From Kistimonas asteriae (GTDB lineage: Bacteria > Pseudomonadota > Gammaproteobacteria > Pseudomonadales > Endozoicomonadaceae), in NCBI RefSeq assembly GCF_018263925.1, contig NZ_JAEVHF010000002.1, positions 62,001-126,000 of the forward strand: DNA of 64,000 nucleotides, read 5' to 3'. The notes below the pieces were generated by a model. The model was not told the origin of the DNA. It did no database searches and was given only the letters and a program-made list of their open reading frames with translations. Shown here one piece after another: positions 1 to 13,400 of this stretch; positions within the stretch are counted from its first letter, which is position 1; each line of letters begins with the position of its first letter. Both the position numbers and the translations under genes were made by a program.

Positions 1-24
1 TTTTTATTGGTATTACCTTGTCGT

Positions 25-1170
25 TTACTGGGCCTGCTTGTCCCAGTCGTCGCTGTGGTCATCAGAACGATAGGGTTCAACGCCGTCACCCAGGAAGCAG
101 TTATTGGCTTCCCGTATCTTGGCGGCGGCATCATCATAGAGAAACGGCAGCGTGACATAGCGGGTACCCCGTGTCACTGGCGTAGCGGCATGCATCAGGG
201 AACAGGAAAAGACGATAGCGCCCCCTGTGGGTGGTTTGTAGCGGCGATGTCCATATTCAGGGAACCAGAGTTCACCCCCGTCATAGTCTTCACTGTTCAG
301 ATTGATACTGATAGCAAACCGGCGATGCGCGGTGCCCTTGGTGGTGTTGTCCCGGTGCTCCTTGAAAAAGCCTGCGTCGCTACTGTCATAGCAGGCGACG
401 ATATAGCGCTCGATGCGTGTGGCCCGGAACTGGAAGGCCTTGGCGATCTCAGGCACCAGCCGGGTTCTGATCCGGTATTTCAGGGCATCCTGCAGGGATT
501 CATCGTCAATATTGATATCAGAGCGGCGTTTGACGCCGGAATCCTGCAGCTCAAGGGTTTTGCCATCGACGGTGCGCATAAAGCCGGATGCTTCAGGCTG
601 GCCGTCATGGTAATACTGAATCAGGGTTTGGCAGAGATCATCCTCCAGGATTCTTGGGACGAGCAGAACAGGAGCCCAGAGATCAATATTGGTATCCACA
701 TGGCTGGCAGGGTCCGGCAGGTTCTGCATGGTATGGATAAACGCCTCTGGCTGATCAATGCCTCCCTTGGCGTAGACACGCAGTGTGGGATCCAGTACCA
801 CCCAGTAGGGGTAGAAGACATCCTTCCCTTCAACTGGGTCGTAACCGAGGGCGCCGTACTCCCTGGCAATGCTGGCATCCTTGTCATAGAAGATCCGTTG
901 TTTGGGAAATGCGTCAAGTGCCAGACGGTTTTTCTGGTCTTTGGGATTCAGGGTCACCGCAAAGCGAACGCTGTGATCATCATTTGCAATTAAAGTGGCA
1001 TTTTTTATTGCTTCCAGAAACTTTATTACCGGCGGTGCTGCGCAGTTGCCCAGAAATACCAGGCCGACAAAACGGCCGCCAAGACTGGAAAAGGCAAAGC
1101 GTGGATTATAAACCGTATCGGCATAAAACCAGGGAGCCGGTTCTCCCCAAGAAGGTGCTTTAATCGTCAT
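25..1170 (-). CDS. Thioredoxin-like / 2OG-Fe(II) oxygenase fusion protein
   Basis: This 381-residue protein has two parts. Residues 1-150 look like a peroxiredoxin/thioredoxin-like fold (APSWGEPAPWF opening, a single Cys43 in GNCAAPP, no CxxC pair). Residues 160-350 look like a prolyl-4-hydroxylase-type 2-oxoglutarate/Fe(II) dioxygenase. The iron ligands are visible as H272 and D274 (FFKEHRDN) and H327 (SLMHAATPV), and R337 (GTRYVTLPF) would bind 2-oxoglutarate. The family hydroxylates protein or small-molecule substrates; the substrate here is unknown. There is no signal peptide, so the protein is probably cytoplasmic. It is transcribed away from the giant RTX gene across a 294-bp divergent spacer, which leaves open a role in modifying that Asp/Asn-rich protein. 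That link is only inferred. The gene ends 24 bases from the window edge. Confidence 0.8.
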   Translation of the reverse strand: MTIKAPSWGEPAPWFYADTVYNPRFAFSSLGGRFVGLVFLGNCAAPPVIKFLEAIKNATLIANDDHSVRFAVTLNPKDQKNRLALDAFPKQRIFYDKDASIAREYGALGYDPVEGKDVFYPYWVVLDPTLRVYAKGGIDQPEAFIHTMQNLPDPASHVDTNIDLWAPVLLVPRILEDDLCQTLIQYYHDGQPEASGFMRTVDGKTLELQDSGVKRRSDINIDDESLQDALKYRIRTRLVPEIAKAFQFRATRIERYIVACYDSSDAGFFKEHRDNTTKGTAHRRFAISINLNSEDYDGGELWFPEYGHRRYKPPTGGAIVFSCSLMHAATPVTRGTRYVTLPFLYDDAAAKIREANNCFLGDGVEPYRSDDHSDDWDKQAQ

Positions 1171-1464
1171 GACTTTATCCTGTTCGAATTATTGCTTTGT
1201 TTATATTAATTATAAGTAAAAAATTTTTTTTAATTAGGAAATGGGTTTTTAATTTTCTTATTGGATAATTCTTTGAATTACTCTTGGCAACTTACTATAA
1301 ATTATTAAGATAACCTGCGTTTGCAGGGCTTTATTCATTTCTTGATTTTTTGTTCTGACGGAATAGTGTCAGTTTTATTAATAACTCGATGTTGTTAATA
1401 AAAAAACGATAGTATTTTTGTGCCTTTTCCTGACGATAAGCGGGAATAAAACAAGGATGTTGCC
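1171..1464. promoter_or_regulatory. AT-rich divergent control region before the giant RTX gene
   Basis: This 294-bp spacer separates the divergent oxygenase gene from the giant RTX gene and is much more AT-rich than either. A plausible sigma-70 pair for the plus strand is TTGGCA (1284-1289) with TAAGAT (1306-1311) at 16 bp, which would give a leader of about 150 nt. The leader contains a 12-bp inverted repeat (1374-1402). The giant gene has a clear ribosome-binding site, AAGGA at 1453-1457, seven bases before its ATG. The promoter call is by eye only. Confidence 0.4.
1374..1402. repeat. 12-bp inverted repeat in RTX leader
   Basis: The arms tttattaataac (1374-1385) and gttgttaataaa (1391-1402) match at 11 of 12 positions around a 5-base loop. 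An A-run follows on the plus strand, so this is not an intrinsic terminator for plus-strand transcription. It could be an operator or an mRNA leader hairpin for the giant RTX gene. Confidence 0.45.
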
Positions 1465-4400
1465 ATGGCCGATGAAAACGGCGTCAGTGGTGATCAGCAG
1501 TCGGAAACCACCGGTGCTTCTGATAGTAATCAAGGAAGCGCCACAAAAGTTGAAGAAGTTCGCTATGAGGCGCTATCCACTTCGTTAGTCAAGCCTGCTG
1601 CGGCTGATACCCAGTATTTACTGGATGTGAACCCCGATGACATCAAAATGGAAGTCAGGGGGCCTGACTTTGTTCTTGTTTATCCCGGCGGTATTGAAGT
1701 CACCCTATTGTTGGCCGGGGTAATGACCGCAACAGAAAAACCGCTGGAGTTTAAGTTCGCCGACGGTACGATCATTACCGGTGATGAGTTTATTGCCAAA
1801 GCGAATTTTGTTGAATCGGAAGATGTGCCGATTTCCACCTTGAAAGGGCTGGAAGGCGATTCGGATGAATTGGAGGAAGCGCCAGGCTCTTCCGGTCAAA
1901 CGGAAGCCGATGCATCTTATAGTGAAGCCGCTGACTCCAAGAAACAGTCGAAAGCCGCTAAGGATATTAAAAAGAATGATGAAGAGTTCAAGCAGAAGCC
2001 GGTAGAAGAAGTTGAACCCCGAGAAGGAGATTTCACCGAAAGCCTTGAAGCAACAAGCACTGCGACATCCTCAGCCACAGAAGAGGATGTCGGACCGTCA
2101 ATTGCTGAAACCAATATTGATATCTCATTCTCGGTATCGGTCACCAACGTTGGATCACGCGCTGCCGGACAATTGATCATTGGCGGTGGGGGTAACAACC
2201 CTTCCATCAGTCAGAGTGATCCTGAACAACATCTGGGCACGGAGTATTTTGGTGGTGATCTGGATGGTTTGGATGGCGGCCTGCCCGATATCTCATTGAA
2301 CAAAGACAATGGACTCGAAATTTACGGTGATGACCCGTCACTGTTCAGTGATACGCAGAATAGTAAAGTCTTAAATCTGCAAAATGATGCCAATATTACC
2401 GATATTGCTGCTATTTATGTCGAAAACATGCCAGATGGTTGGGCAGTATCCGGAGGTTCAGACCAAGGCGATGGCAGCTGGCTGCTGCCCAGCCTGTCAG
2501 CCTTTACCCTGAAGTTTCCCACCCAGTCTGACAGTCAGGTCACCGACCTCTCTTTCAAGGTCGTCTTCAAGGATGGCTCAGAAAATGACTATGGCATGCC
2601 TGTTGTCCTGCGGGATGCGACAGATCCGGATGACCTGGTTCTGACATCCACCGGTCTGACGCCGCTGGTGCTGGATACCAGCGCGACCGGTGATCAGATC
2701 ACCAGTGGTGACCAGAATGACATCATCCATGCCGGCGTGGGGGATGACATAATCAATGCAGCTGGAGGCGATGACATCATCTCCGGTGGTGTGGGTAATG
2801 ATACGCTGGATGGCGGCGACGGTTCGGATACCGTCCAGTACAGTTATGAATATCTCGGTAATACGGTAGGGCCGGAGAGCGGCGTCACCGTTAGTCTGGG
2901 GTCGGGTACTGTCATGGACGACGGTTACGGCACCTCAGATACCATCAGCAACTTTGAGAATGTCACTGGAACGACCCACGACGATACCATCACCGGTAGC
3001 GAATACGTTGATGTGAATAACGATGGCGCCAATGTGCTCACCGGTCTGGCGGGCGATGACACGCTGAATGGCCTGAGTGGTGATGACACGCTGATTGGCG
3101 GTGCCGGAATGGATACGCTGGATGGCGGTTTCGGCAATGATGCCCTGGATGGCGGAGATGACGACGATACCCTGAACGGTGGTGACGGGGATGACATCCT
3201 GAAGGGCGGCGCCGGTGCGGATAATCTGAACGGTGGCAACGACACCGATACCGTGGATTACAGTGAGGAAACCGGCCCTGTTCTGGTTAACCTGTCTACG
3301 AATACAGCGACGGATACAGCGGGTGATACCGATACACTGACCAATATTGAAAATGTGACCGGCAGTACGGGTGATGACCAGATTATCGGTGACCTGGGGG
3401 CAAACGTCCTCAATGGTGTAGACGGCAATGACACAATATTTGGCGGCGATGGCACGGATACGATCAATGGTGGTTCCGGCAATGACACCATCAATGGCAA
3501 TCAGGGAGATGATGTCATTGATGGGGGAGACAATGACGACACCATCCATGGTGGGTTTGGTAACGATACCCTGACTGGCGGTGATGGTATCGACACCCTG
3601 GATATGGTGGGGACTGTTACCGGCGCTTTTGATACACCGGATGATATTACGGTTGATTTAAGCGGGTCACCGGATGGCACGGGACCTGTCATCGTCAACA
3701 AGAGTTATGGTGGCGGCGTTAATACCGGTACCGATACGGTGACCGGTTTTGAAAATGTCACAACGGATCATGGTAATGACACGCTCACCGGCAATGATCT
3801 GGATAACGTACTGAGCAGTGGACGTGGTACCGATACGCTGAATGGTGGTGACGGGCACGATACGCTACAGGGCGGAGACGGCGATGATTCGCTGATCGGT
3901 GGTGCCGGTAACGATATCCTCGAAGGGGGAGATGATAACGATACCCTGGAGGGCGGAGCCGGTAATGATGTGCTTCGCGGTGGTGACGGCATTGATACCG
4001 TCAGTTTCGCGACCCTCAGTAACGCAGTCAATGTCGACCTGAGTGACGGTCGCATTTCCAATGATGGTCAGGGTGGTACGGACACCATCGATTCCATAGA
4101 AAACCTGCAGGGTACTAATCTGACCGCTCAGGGCGATACGTTGCTCGGTGATGCCTCAGATAACCAGATTTTCGGGTTGGATGGAGACGACACGCTTGGC
4201 GGCGGCGGTGGTACAAACACGCTGGATGGCGGCGATGGGAGCGATACCGTCAGTTATGCCAGTGAAACCGCAGACATCACGGTTGATCTGGATAATACGG
4301 GCAGCCCTGTCGTTACTGCATCGGGTCAAGACACCCTCATTTCCATAGAAAATGTTTCCGGCGGCTCCGGCGACGATACGCTGCAGGGTACTGCCGATGA

Positions 4401-7400
4401 TAACACCATCAGTGGTGGCGACGGCGACGATCTGCTGGTAGGTCGTGCAGGTGATGACACGCTGGATGGTGGTAATCATGATGTGTCGGGCGATACAGTT
4501 GATTACAGTGGTGCATCAGCGGCGGTAACGGTCAACCTTTCTGGAACCGACTACACGGCAGCCTTTGGCATTGGCGCGAACACGGCCCAGGATGGTGACC
4601 TGGGTACCGATACGGTAGTGAATCTTGAAAATGTCATTGGTTCCAGTGGCGATGACACGATCATTGGTAATGCCTCAGACAACACCCTGCAGGGCGGTGC
4701 CGGCAGCGATACCTTCGTGGGAGGCGACGGCAGTGATACTTTCGATGGCGGAAGCGGCGCAGAAAGCGATACCGCCGATTATTCCCAGGTCACCGGTGAT
4801 ATCGCGGTTGATCTGGACAGTGATGTTGCCAGCAATGATGGATTCAACAACACCGATACTCTGACCAGCATTGAAAACGTCATCGGCGGTGCTGGGGATG
4901 ATGTGATCACCGCAACGTTGACGGGAACAGAAGGCAATGTTCTGCGTGGCAATGCTGGTGCTGATCAGCTTTCCGGCGGTGGTGGCGTTGATGTTCTGGA
5001 TGGTGGTGATGGTGACGATACGCTGATCGGTGGCGCAGGTCAGGATCAGTTGATCGGTGGTGAAGGCAATGAAACCAATGGTGACACGGCCGATTACAGC
5101 AGCGCGAGCATCACACTTCAGGTTGATCTGACCAGCGGGGTTGTTGCGAATGATGGTACTGGCAGTCAGGATACGATTTCCGGTATTGAAAATGTCATGG
5201 GTGGATCCGGTGATGACCAGCTGACCGGTAACACCGATGACAATACTCTCACGGGTAATGCAGGTGATGATGTCCTCGATGGCGCCAGTGGTGAGGACAC
5301 GCTGGAAGGTGGATCCGGTGATGACCAGCTGACCGGTGGCAGTGGCAATGACACTCTCAATGGTGGAACTGTCGGGGAAACCGCTGGCGATACCGCAGAT
5401 TACAGTGCCGATTCGACTGACCTGAATGCTGATCTGGATGCCGGCTTTGCCAGCAGCATACTCAGTGGTAATGACACACTCATCAGTATTGAAAATATCA
5501 CCGGCGGCAGTGGTGACGACAGCTTGCTGGGCGATAGCGACGACAACCAGCTGTTGGGCGGAGCCGGTGATGATGTCCTGCGTGGGCGGGGTGGCAGTAA
5601 TACCCTCAATGGCGGCGAAGGCGGCGAGACCAAGGGTGACACGGTTGATTATTCCAACAGCACCGGTGTCGTTACGGTTGCGCTGGATGGTTCACTGACT
5701 AACGCAAACGGCATTGATGCCGGTAGCGATACCCTGATCGATATTGAGAATGCGACGGGTGGCAGTAACAACGATACGCTGGTGGGTAATGCGGATAACA
5801 ATATCCTGAGCGGCAATGCCGGCGATGATCTGATGCGGGGCGGTGCGGGTGATGACATCTTCTATGGCGAAACGGAAGCCGGGGGCACCAATCCGATCAG
5901 CCAGGGCAGTGATACGGTCAGCTATTCACTGGCAGCCAGCGATGTCACTGTTGATCTTTCCGCGCGTTTGGCCAGTGATGATGGCGATGGTGGCAGCGAC
6001 TTCCTCTATGGCATTGAGAACGTCACGGGTAGTGGCGGTCAGGATGATATTACCGGTGATGCCAATGACAATACGCTCAAAGGTGAGGGCGATAACGATA
6101 CGCTGGCAGGTGGTGCCGGGGATGACATTCTTGATGGTGGCGCAGGCACCGGTGATCTGGCGGATTACAGTGGCGCGGGTAACGCTATTACCATCGATCT
6201 TGCTGCAGGCCGGGCGAGTGATGATGGCGATGGTGGCGAAGACACGCTGCTATTCATCGAGAATGTGACCGGTAGCGGTGGTAATGATGATATCCGTGGC
6301 TCTTCGGAGGCCAACAACCTAAACGGTGGCAATGGTGATGACCTGCTATTCGGTGGCGCTGGTGATGATGTACTTGATGGTGGTGGGAATACCGATACCG
6401 TAACCTTCGATGGGTATGGTCGAGCCGTTATTGCCACACTGGCTGATAGTGGCGATGGTACAGCGACTGATGCCGGGACTACAGAAACCGATACCCTTCG
6501 CAATATTGAAAATATCATCGGTACGTCAGGCTACGGCGATACGCTGACAGGCAACAATGTCGATAACGTCCTGACCGGTGGTGGTGGTGACGATATTCTA
6601 AACGGTGCTGCCGGTTCAGATACGCTCTACGGTGAAGGCGGCAATGATACCCTTTCCGGGGGAACCGGAAGTGACAGCTTCGATGGTGGTTCTGAGTTGG
6701 ATACGGTCACTTATGACGGTGTTACTCAGAACATCACGATCGATCTGCAAACAGGCACCGGTAATGATGGCTCCGGTGGCAATGATTCATTCACCAGCAT
6801 AGAAAACGTAACAGGCGGCAGCGGCGACGACACCCTGACCGGCACGGACAGCACCACGGTGGGTAATGCCCTGACCGGCGGCGCCGGGGATGACACCCTG
6901 ACCGGCGGTGCCGGTGACGACACCCTGGACGGCGGCGCCCACGGGGTGAACGGCGATACGGTGGCCTTCAAGGATGGCACCAGCGGTGTCACGGCGAACC
7001 TGTCGACGAACTCGGCCACGGACAGTGAAGGTGGCAGTGACACCCTGCTCAATATCGAGAATCTGACGGGTACCAGCGGTGCAGACACGCTGACCGGTGA
7101 TGCCAATGCCAACCAGCTGCTGGGCGGAACCGGGGATGACATCCTGAAGGGGGGAGACGGCAACGATACCCTGAACGGTGGTGAAGGCGGCGAAACCAAC
7201 GGCGACACGGCGGATTACAGCGATGCGGCGGTGGGTCAGGATCTCAACATCAACCTGACCAGCAGCACGGCGACGGACCAGTTCGGTGCGACGGATACCC
7301 TGCAGAACATTGAGAATGTCACCGGCGGTGGTGGTGATGACATCCTGACCGGTGACAGCAGTGCCAACGTGCTGACCGGCGGCGGTGGCGATGACACCCT

Positions 7401-10400
7401 GATGGGTGGCACCGGCGCGACGACCGGCAACGACACCCTGGACGGTGGCGCCCACGGTGCCAACGGCGACACGGTGGATTACAGCCAGAACAGCACCGGG
7501 GTGGAAGTGGACCTGTCGGTGACCAGCAACCAGGTGAAGGAAGGCAGCGTCTTCACCGACACCCTGCTCAACATCGAGAACGTGATCGGTACCGGCAGCG
7601 ATGATGTGCTGACCGGTGACGACCAGGCCAACACCCTGACCGGCGGCGACCGGGATGACACCCTGAAGGGGAATGATGGCGCTGACACCCTGAACGGTGG
7701 CAACGACAACGATATTCTTAATGGCGGCGCCGGGGCGGATACCCTCAACGGCGGTGCCGGCACCGATACCGCCGACTACAGCGATAACACCGATGATGTG
7801 GTGGTCGACCTGTCGGCTGCCACGGTCCGTGCCTCGGAAGGCGGTTCCCTGACCGATACCCTGACCAGCATCGAGAACGTCACCGGCGGCAGCGGCAACG
7901 ATACCCTGACCGGCACCGATAGCCTGACCGTGGGCAACGTGCTTGACGGCGGCGCCGGTGATGACACCCTGGCCGGTGGCCTGGGGGCGGATACGCTGAT
8001 CGGTGGTGCCGACAGTGGGGCGGGTGATACGGCGGACTATACCGGTGCCACCGGTGCGGTGACCGTGGACCTGTCTGTGGCTTCCCCCCAGGCGGTGATC
8101 TCCGGCGAAGCCTCGGACAGCCTGTCCGGTATAGAAAACATTGATGGCGCCAGCGGCCATGCCAACACCCTGACCGGCAGCAGCGTGGCCAATACCCTGC
8201 GCGGCGGCAGCCAGGCAGACACGCTGACCGGCAACGGCGGTGCGGATACCCTGGAAGGCAATGGCGGCGCGGATACCCTGGACGGTGGTGCGGATGCAGA
8301 CACCCTGGACGGGGGTGACGGCAATGACATCCTGAAGGGCGGCGCCGGTGCAGATATTCTGCGCGGTGGTGCGGATGAGGATACGGCGGATTACAGCGAC
8401 GCCACCACGGTGGTGACGGCGGACCTGTCGGTGGGTTCACCCCAGGCGACGGTGACCGGAGATGCCACGGATACCCTGGACAGCATTGAGAACCTGGTGG
8501 GCGGCAGTGCCGGCGATACCCTGACCGGCAGCAGCGTGGCGAACACCCTGACCGGTGGTGCCGGTGACGATACCCTGTCGGGCCTGGGGGATGACGACAC
8601 CCTGGAAGGCGGTGCGGGTGATGACATCCTGCGCGGCGGTGAGGGCAGTGACACCCTGAGCGGCGGCACGACTGGCGAAGTGAACGGGGACACGGCGGAT
8701 TACAGCACCCACCTGCGCTCCATCACGGTGGACCTGGATACCGGCAGTGGCAGTGGTACGGCGACGGATACGACCAGTGCTGTCGATACCCTGACCGATA
8801 TTGAGAATGTGATCGGCTCGAACCAGAACGATGATATTACCGGGGATGATAACGCCAATACCCTCAGTGGGGGTGATGATGCGGATATCCTGCGGGGTGA
8901 AGGCGGCAATGACACCCTGAACGGGGATGCCGGTGATGACATTCTGTTCGGCGGTGCGGGCACCGACAGCTTCAACGGTGGCGCGGATGTGGACACGGTC
9001 AGCTACGACGGTGTCAGCCAGGATGTGACCGCCAACCTGGATACCGGCACGGGTAATGACGGCACCGGTGGCGCGGATACCTACACCGCTGTGGAGAATG
9101 TGATCGGCGGCAGTGGTGACGACACCCTGACCGGCACGGACAGCACCACGGTGGGCAATGCCCTGACCGGTGGCGCCGGGGATGACACCCTGACCGGTGG
9201 CGCGGGTGACGACACCCTGGACGGCGGCACCCACGGGGTGAACGGCGACACGGTGGACTTCAAGGACGGCACCAACGGCGTCACGGCGAACCTGTCGACG
9301 AACTCGGCCACCGACAGTGAGGGTGGCAGCGACACCCTGCAGAATATCGAGAACCTGACCGGCACCAGCGGGGCAGACAGCCTGACCGGTGATGGCAATG
9401 ACAACCAGCTGCTGGGGATGGGCGGCGATGACACCCTGGTGGGCGGCGACGGCGACGATACCCTGAACGGTGGCGAAGGCGGCGAGACCGCCGGTGACAC
9501 GGCGGACTACAGTGCGGCGACGGCCGGCCAGAACCTCAACATCAACCTGACCAGCAGCACGGCGACGGACCAGTTCGGTGCGACGGATACCCTGCAGAAC
9601 ATTGAGAATGTCACCGGCGGTGGTGGTGATGACATCCTGACCGGTGACAGCAGTGCCAACGTGCTGACCGGCGGCGGTGGCGATGACACCCTGATGGGCG
9701 GCACGGGTGTTTCTACTGGCAACGACACCCTGGACGGCGGCGCCCACGGTGCCAATGGCGATACAGTGGACTACAGCCAGAACAGTGCATGGGTGTCGGT
9801 TGATCTTTCTGCTACAAGTGACCAAGTGCGTGAAGCAGGTGTTTTGACGGATACCCTGATCAATATTGAAAATGTCATTGGCTCTGTTGCCGACGATACG
9901 CTGACGGGTAATACCGATGCCAATGTGTTGTCTGGTGGCGGTGGAGATGACGTTCTAAGTGGTAATGCCGGTGCCGACACTCTTAATGGTGGGAGTGACA
10001 ACGATATCCTCAACGGTGGTGCCGGCATTGACACCCTCAATGGTGGTGGTGGCACCGATACCGCCGACTACAGCGATAACACCGATGATGTGGTGGTCGA
10101 CCTGTCGGCTGCCACGGTCCGTGCCTCGGAAGGCGGTTCCCTGACCGATACCCTGACCAGCATTGAGAACGTCACCGGCGGCAGCGGCAACGACACCCTG
10201 ACTGGCGATGATGCGGTTAATGTCCTTGATGGTGGTGCCGGTGATGACATCCTGAAAGGTGGCCTGGGGGCTGATGACCTTGATGGCGGCAGCAATACCG
10301 CTGTTGGTGATACTGTTGATTACACAGATGCGACAGGTGCCGTCACTGTTGATCTGTCCGTTGCTTCGCCGCAGGCACTCATTGTTGGTGAATCTTCAGA

Positions 10401-13400
10401 CACATTGTCCAACATCGAGAATATTGATGGTGCCAGCGGTCATGCTAACACGCTGACCGGCAGCAGTGTGGCCAACACCCTGCGGGGAGGCAGTCAGGAC
10501 GATACCCTGAGCGGCAATGCGGGGGCTGACACCCTGGAAGGAAGCGGTGGCGCGGATACTCTGGACGGTGGTGAGGGTGCGGACACCCTGGACGGGGGGG
10601 ATGGCAATGACACGCTGAAAGGTGGCACCGGTGCAGATATCCTGCGTGGCGGCGCGGATGAGGATACGGCGGATTACAGTGACGCTACCACGGTGGTGAC
10701 GGCGGATCTGTCAGCAGCTTCGCCTCAAGCCATAGTTGCAAGTGATGCTACCGATACCCTGGACAGCATTGAGAATCTCATCGGCGGCAGTGCCGGCGAC
10801 ACCCTGACCGGTAGTAGTGCGGTCAATACGCTACAGGGTGGCGATGGTGACGATACCCTGTCCGGCCTGGGTGATGCAGATACCCTGGAAGGTGGGGATG
10901 GTGATGACATCCTGCGCGGTGGTGAGGGCAGCGACACACTAACGGGTGGCAATAGTGGTGAAACTAACGGGGATACGGCGGATTACAGCACCCACCTGAG
11001 AAAAATTACGGTTGATCTGGATACAGGTAGCGGTAGTGGTTCAGCGACTGACAGCACGTCAGACGCTGATACGTTGACAGGAATAGAAAATGTCATTGGT
11101 ACCAACTGGGACGATGATATTACGGGTGATACCAACGCCAATACCCTGAGTGGCGGCGGTGATGCGGATACCCTTCGAGGTGAAGGCGGCAATGATACCC
11201 TGCAGGGGGGCGCTGGTAATGACACGCTGATTGGTGGCAGCGGTAACGATACATTCAATGGCGGTGATGATGTCGATACTGCCAGTTATGCGGACAGTCT
11301 TGTTGATATCAGTGCGAACCTGAACACAGGGTCGGGCAGTGATGGATTGGGTGGTGTTGATACTTATGTCGCTATCGAGAATGTTATCGGCGGTGCAGGC
11401 GATGACACCCTGATCGGATCAGACAGTAGCACTGTAGGTAACCAACTCACTGGTGGTGATGGAGACGATACGCTCACTGGCGGTGGTGGTGATGACATCC
11501 TGGATGGTGGGGAAACCGATGAAACCCTGGGTGATACGGTTGACTTCAGCGATACCGGTAGTACCGGGGTAACTGCAAGCCTTGCCGATGGCACTGCCAC
11601 CGACAGCCTGGGTGGCAGTGATACCCTGCTTAACATTGAAAACCTTACCGGCACCAATGACGCTGATAGCCTGACGGGTGATGCCAGCGCCAATACCCTG
11701 AGAGGCATGGAGGGTGATGACACCCTGATCGGCGGTGATGGTAATGACACGCTGAATGGTGGGGAAGGTGCTGAAACCAATGGTGATACGGCTGATTACA
11801 GTGCCGCTACGGTTGGCCAGGACCTGACCATCAATCTGAGCAGCAGTACCGCTACTGACCAGTTTGGTGCTACGGATACGCTTCAGGATATTGAGAACGT
11901 CACGGCCGGCGCCGGGGATGACACCCTGACAGGTGACAACGGGAATAATATTCTGACCGGTAATGCCGGTGATGATGTGCTGTCCGGCGGTGTGGGTTCT
12001 TCCACCGGTGCAGATACTCTCAATGGCGGTGCCCATGGCGCGGGTGGTGATACGGCAGATTACAGCCTCAATACCAGTGGTGTGGAAGTAGATCTTTCTG
12101 CCGGAAGCAATCAGGTGAAGGAAGGCGGTCTTGCGACTGATACGCTGATTGATATCGAAAATGTGAATGGCACCGGCAGTGATGACCTGTTAACAGGCGA
12201 TGGTGAGGTTAATGTCCTTTCCGGCAATGGCGGTGTAGATACCCTGCGCGGCAATGGGGGAGATGACACCCTCAATGGTGGTGCCGAAAACGATATTCTG
12301 GATGGCGGTGCCGGCAGCGATACCCTCAATGGCGGTGCAGGCAATGATACCGCGGATTACAGCAACAACACCGAGGTTGTGACGGTCAATCTTTCTCTCA
12401 CGAATAACAAGGTGACGGAAGATGGCCAGGTGACAGATGTTCTTGACAGTATTGAAAATGTCACAGGTGGTAGTGCAGGCGATACCCTGACGGGTGATGG
12501 TAATGCCAACGTCCTGAAAGGTGGGGATGGCGATGACATTCTGGCCGGTGGTCTTGGTGGTGACACACTGGAAGGGGGCGATAATGATACCGGCGGAGAT
12601 ACCGCTGACTACACCTCTGCCGGTGGGTCCGTCACCATTGATCTGTCGGTTGCCTCCCCGACTGCCATTGTGACGGGAGATGCACCGGATTCACTGGTCG
12701 GTATCGAAAATATCTGGGGCGGTAATCTGGGTAACAGCCTGACGGGTGATAACCAGAATAATCTCCTGCGTGGTGGAACGCTGACCGATACCCTGATTGG
12801 TAATGGTGGGGCCGATACGCTGGAAGGTCTGGCTGGCGCTGACAGCCTTGATGGCGGTGCCGGTGATGACACGCTGGATGGTGGGGATGGTGATGACATT
12901 CTTAAGGGCGGATTAGGTGCCGATACCCTGCGCGGTGGTTTGAATAACGACACCGCCGATTACAGTGATGCGATTGGCGATGTGGATGCTGACCTGTCTG
13001 CAGCCAGCCCACAGGCTGTCGTTACCGGTGATGCAACAGATACGCTGGAAAACATTGAAAACCTGATCGGTGGTACCGGTGATGATTCGCTGACCGGGAG
13101 CAGCATTGCCAACACCCTGCAGGGTGGCAGCGGTGAGGACACATTATCCGGTAACGACGGAGATGATGTACTCGAAGGCGGTGATGGTGATGACACGCTC
13201 AGTGGCGGTGAAGGCAGTGATACCCTGCGCGGTGGAGAGAACCTTGAAACGAACGGCGATACCGCTGATTACAGTGCACACCTGCGCGCCATAACGGTCA
13301 ATCTGGATAGCGGTAGTGCGACCGATGCCACAACCGATGTTGATACGCTGGTAGATATCGAAAACGTCATCGGCTCCACACGTGGTGACACACTGATTGG

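Noticed and set aside
7..993. Plus-strand open frame opposite the oxygenase gene
   Set aside because: It is a shadow of the well-supported minus-strand gene with intact catalytic motifs and has no recognisable product.
1465..1860. LapA-type retention module with a LapG cleavage site
   Set aside because: No dialanine TAAG-like site in a suitable context was seen at the N-terminus, and no lapD or lapG gene is in the window.
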